Assembly (NCBI RefSeq): GCF_000702945.1
Contig: NZ_JNLE01000005.1
Coordinates: 1,364,001-1,428,000 of the forward strand
DNA: 64,000 nt
Direction of reading: 5' to 3'
Origin: Clostridium sp. KNHs205
GTDB taxonomy: Bacteria; Bacillota; Clostridia; Lachnospirales; Lachnospiraceae
In this document: positions 62,482 to 64,000 of the stretch, piece after piece
Numbering within the stretch: the stretch's first letter is position 1
How the letters are laid out: every line of letters begins with the position of its first letter
Notes under the pieces: model-generated
Told to the model about the DNA's origin: nothing
What the model saw: the letters and a program-made list of their open reading frames with translations, nothing else
The model's database searches: none
Translations under genes and position numbers: made by a program

Positions 62482-64000
62482 ATGGGTGTCAAATATGTTT
62501 TTGTTACCGGTGGTGTTGTTTCAGGATTAGGCAAGGGTATAACCGCAGCTTCCTTAGGACGATTATTAAAAGAGCGGGGTTATAAGGTGACAATGCAGAA
62601 ATTCGATCCTTATATAAATATCGACCCAGGAACCATGAACCCCATTCAGCATGGAGAAGTATTTGTAACTGATGACGGTGCAGAAACAGATTTGGATTTA
62701 GGACATTATGAACGCTTCATTGATGAAAGCCTTACTAAAAAATCCAATGTAACCACCGGTAAAATATATTGGTCCGTTCTTTCCAAAGAGCGCAGGGGCG
62801 ACTTCGGCGGAGGAACCGTACAGGTAATTCCTCATATTACAAACGAAATCAAGAATCGCTTCTATCACGATGACAAATGCGAAGACACCCAGATTGCCAT
62901 CATTGAAGTAGGCGGTACAGTTGGTGACATAGAAAGCCAGCCCTTCCTGGAAGCTATTCGTCAGTTCCAGCATGATGTAGGCCATGAAAATGCTCTTCTG
63001 ATCCACGTTACTCTGATTCCTTATCTGAGAGCATCCGGCGAAATGAAGACAAAACCCACCCAGGCAAGTGTAAAAGAGCTTCAGGGTATGGGTATCCGTC
63101 CGGATATCATTGTATGCCGTACTGAGGTCCCCTTAGAACCGGGTATCAAAGAGAAAATAGCACTTTTCTGTAATGTTCCCAGCAACCATGTAATTCAGAA
63201 CCTGGATGTAGAGACCCTTTACGAAGCCCCCCTTGCTATGGAAAAGGAACATCTTGCAAATATTGCATGTGAATGTCTGAAACTTGATTGTCCTACTCCT
63301 GATTTAAGTGCTTGGGAGAACATGGTAGAGGCTCTCAAGCATCCGGAAAAAGAGGTTACAATTGCACTGGTTGGAAAGTATACTCAGCTCCATGATGCTT
63401 ACATCAGTGTTGTAGAATCCCTAAAACATGGTGCAGTTCCTCATAAAGCATCCGTTAATATTAAATGGATTCCTTCTGAAACATTAACCGATGAAAATGC
63501 TGCGGGAATTTTAGAAGGTGTACATGGTATATTAGTTCCCGGAGGTTTCGGTGACAGAGGTATAGAAGGTAAAATTTCAGCAATTCGTTATGCCCGTGAA
63601 AACAATGTGCCTTTCCTTGGACTTTGCCTTGGAATGCAGCTTGCAATCGTAGAATTCTCCCGTAATGTTATCGGCTTTGCTGATGCTCACAGTGTTGAGT
63701 TAGATCCAGCCACTACTCATCCGGTTATTCACTTAATGCCTGAGCAGGACGGTATCGAAGATATCGGCGGTACCTTAAGACTTGGTTCTTATCCCTGTGT
63801 ATTAGATGAAACAAGCAAGGCCTTTGAATTATATGGCGATAAGATCATACACGAGCGTCACAGACATCGTTATGAAGTAAATAACTATTATCGTGAGGAC
63901 TTCATTAAGAACGGTATAAAGTTATCCGGTTTATCACCTGACGGGCGCATCGTTGAGATGATGGAGTTAAGTGACCATCCCTGGTTTATTGCAACACAGG
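62482..64000 (+). CDS. pyrG: CTP synthase, 3' end cut by window edge
   Basis: 506 of about 535 residues are visible, open to the edge. The synthetase domain starts KYVFVTGGVVSGLGKGITAASLG, with FDPYINIDPGTMNP and GHYERFIDE. The glutamine amidotransferase domain has GILVPGGFGDRG and the nucleophile motif LGLCLGMQ, with the His/Glu of the triad expected just beyond the edge. It converts UTP, ATP and glutamine to CTP. The ATG at 62482 has AAAGGAGG 9 bases upstream. An intrinsic terminator in the leader points to attenuation. Confidence 0.97.
   Translation, partial: MGVKYVFVTGGVVSGLGKGITAASLGRLLKERGYKVTMQKFDPYINIDPGTMNPIQHGEVFVTDDGAETDLDLGHYERFIDESLTKKSNVTTGKIYWSVLSKERRGDFGGGTVQVIPHITNEIKNRFYHDDKCEDTQIAIIEVGGTVGDIESQPFLEAIRQFQHDVGHENALLIHVTLIPYLRASGEMKTKPTQASVKELQGMGIRPDIIVCRTEVPLEPGIKEKIALFCNVPSNHVIQNLDVETLYEAPLAMEKEHLANIACECLKLDCPTPDLSAWENMVEALKHPEKEVTIALVGKYTQLHDAYISVVESLKHGAVPHKASVNIKWIPSETLTDENAAGILEGVHGILVPGGFGDRGIEGKISAIRYARENNVPFLGLCLGMQLAIVEFSRNVIGFADAHSVELDPATTHPVIHLMPEQDGIEDIGGTLRLGSYPCVLDETSKAFELYGDKIIHERHRHRYEVNNYYREDFIKNGIKLSGLSPDGRIVEMMELSDHPWFIATQ

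Overview
The window looks like chromosomal DNA of a low-GC, anaerobic Gram-positive bacterium of the Lachnospiraceae (Clostridia). Pointers are strong AGGAGG-type ribosome sites, frequent TTG/GTG starts, a DUF6273 protein, an LplABC-type sugar importer with no ATPase of its own, and the clustering hprK, glucokinase, murB, rapZ, whiA, HPr. Most genes lie on the minus strand. No plasmid or phage genes are visible. The only clear mobile element is a group II intron.

Layout. 1-1962: a BlaI/M56 (BlaR1-like) repressor-antirepressor pair, its sensor cut by the window edge. 1969-3859: a group IIC intron with its reverse transcriptase, sitting directly behind the terminator of a membrane DUF6273 gene (3930-5129). 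6155-10806: a LacI-controlled oligosaccharide ABC importer. 11186-13651: a secreted PPC-like protein and a divergent AraC regulator. 13716-16994: an HD phosphohydrolase, an acyltransferase-like protein and tRNA-Leu. 17210-19223: a self-regulated TetR plus flavin oxidoreductase operon. 19434-22205: a glycosidase-like protein and a YdhK lipoprotein. 22415-23955: infC-rpmI-rplT with an attenuator leader and an apparent AUU start on infC. 24546-26231: prfC. 26700-30817: a BusR-like GntR/RCK_C regulator next to an osmolyte ABC transporter whose promoter carries two matching operator-like sites. 31085-35961: nfo, phzF and a T-box controlled thrS. 36635-42643: glycosyltransferase, bacteriohemerythrin, sfsA, a small acidic membrane protein, an ECF sigma/anti-sigma pair and a HAD phosphatase. 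42690-51090: ABC exporter, pfkA, dnaE and polysaccharide deacetylase. 51580-61413: HPr-like protein, whiA, rapZ, murB, glucokinase, hprK, uvrC and ftsH. 62360-64000: an attenuated pyrG, cut by the window edge.

How the genes work together. The right half carries a carbon-control module: HPr kinase, a Ser46-type HPr that has Glu instead of the catalytic His15, glucokinase and phosphofructokinase. These are interleaved with envelope synthesis (murB, rapZ, whiA) and housekeeping genes. The osmolyte system is likely controlled by c-di-AMP through the BusR-like repressor, by analogy with streptococci and lactococci.

The intergenic DNA is unusually structured. There are two families of long near-perfect palindromes (about 200-260 bp), a dispersed family with GTGTCTGA ends, an 18-bp minisatellite and a 7-bp repeat. 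These, with the BusR-type promoter, the HPr variant and the intron site, are the most interesting parts. Every family assignment is from reading the sequence only; no search was run.
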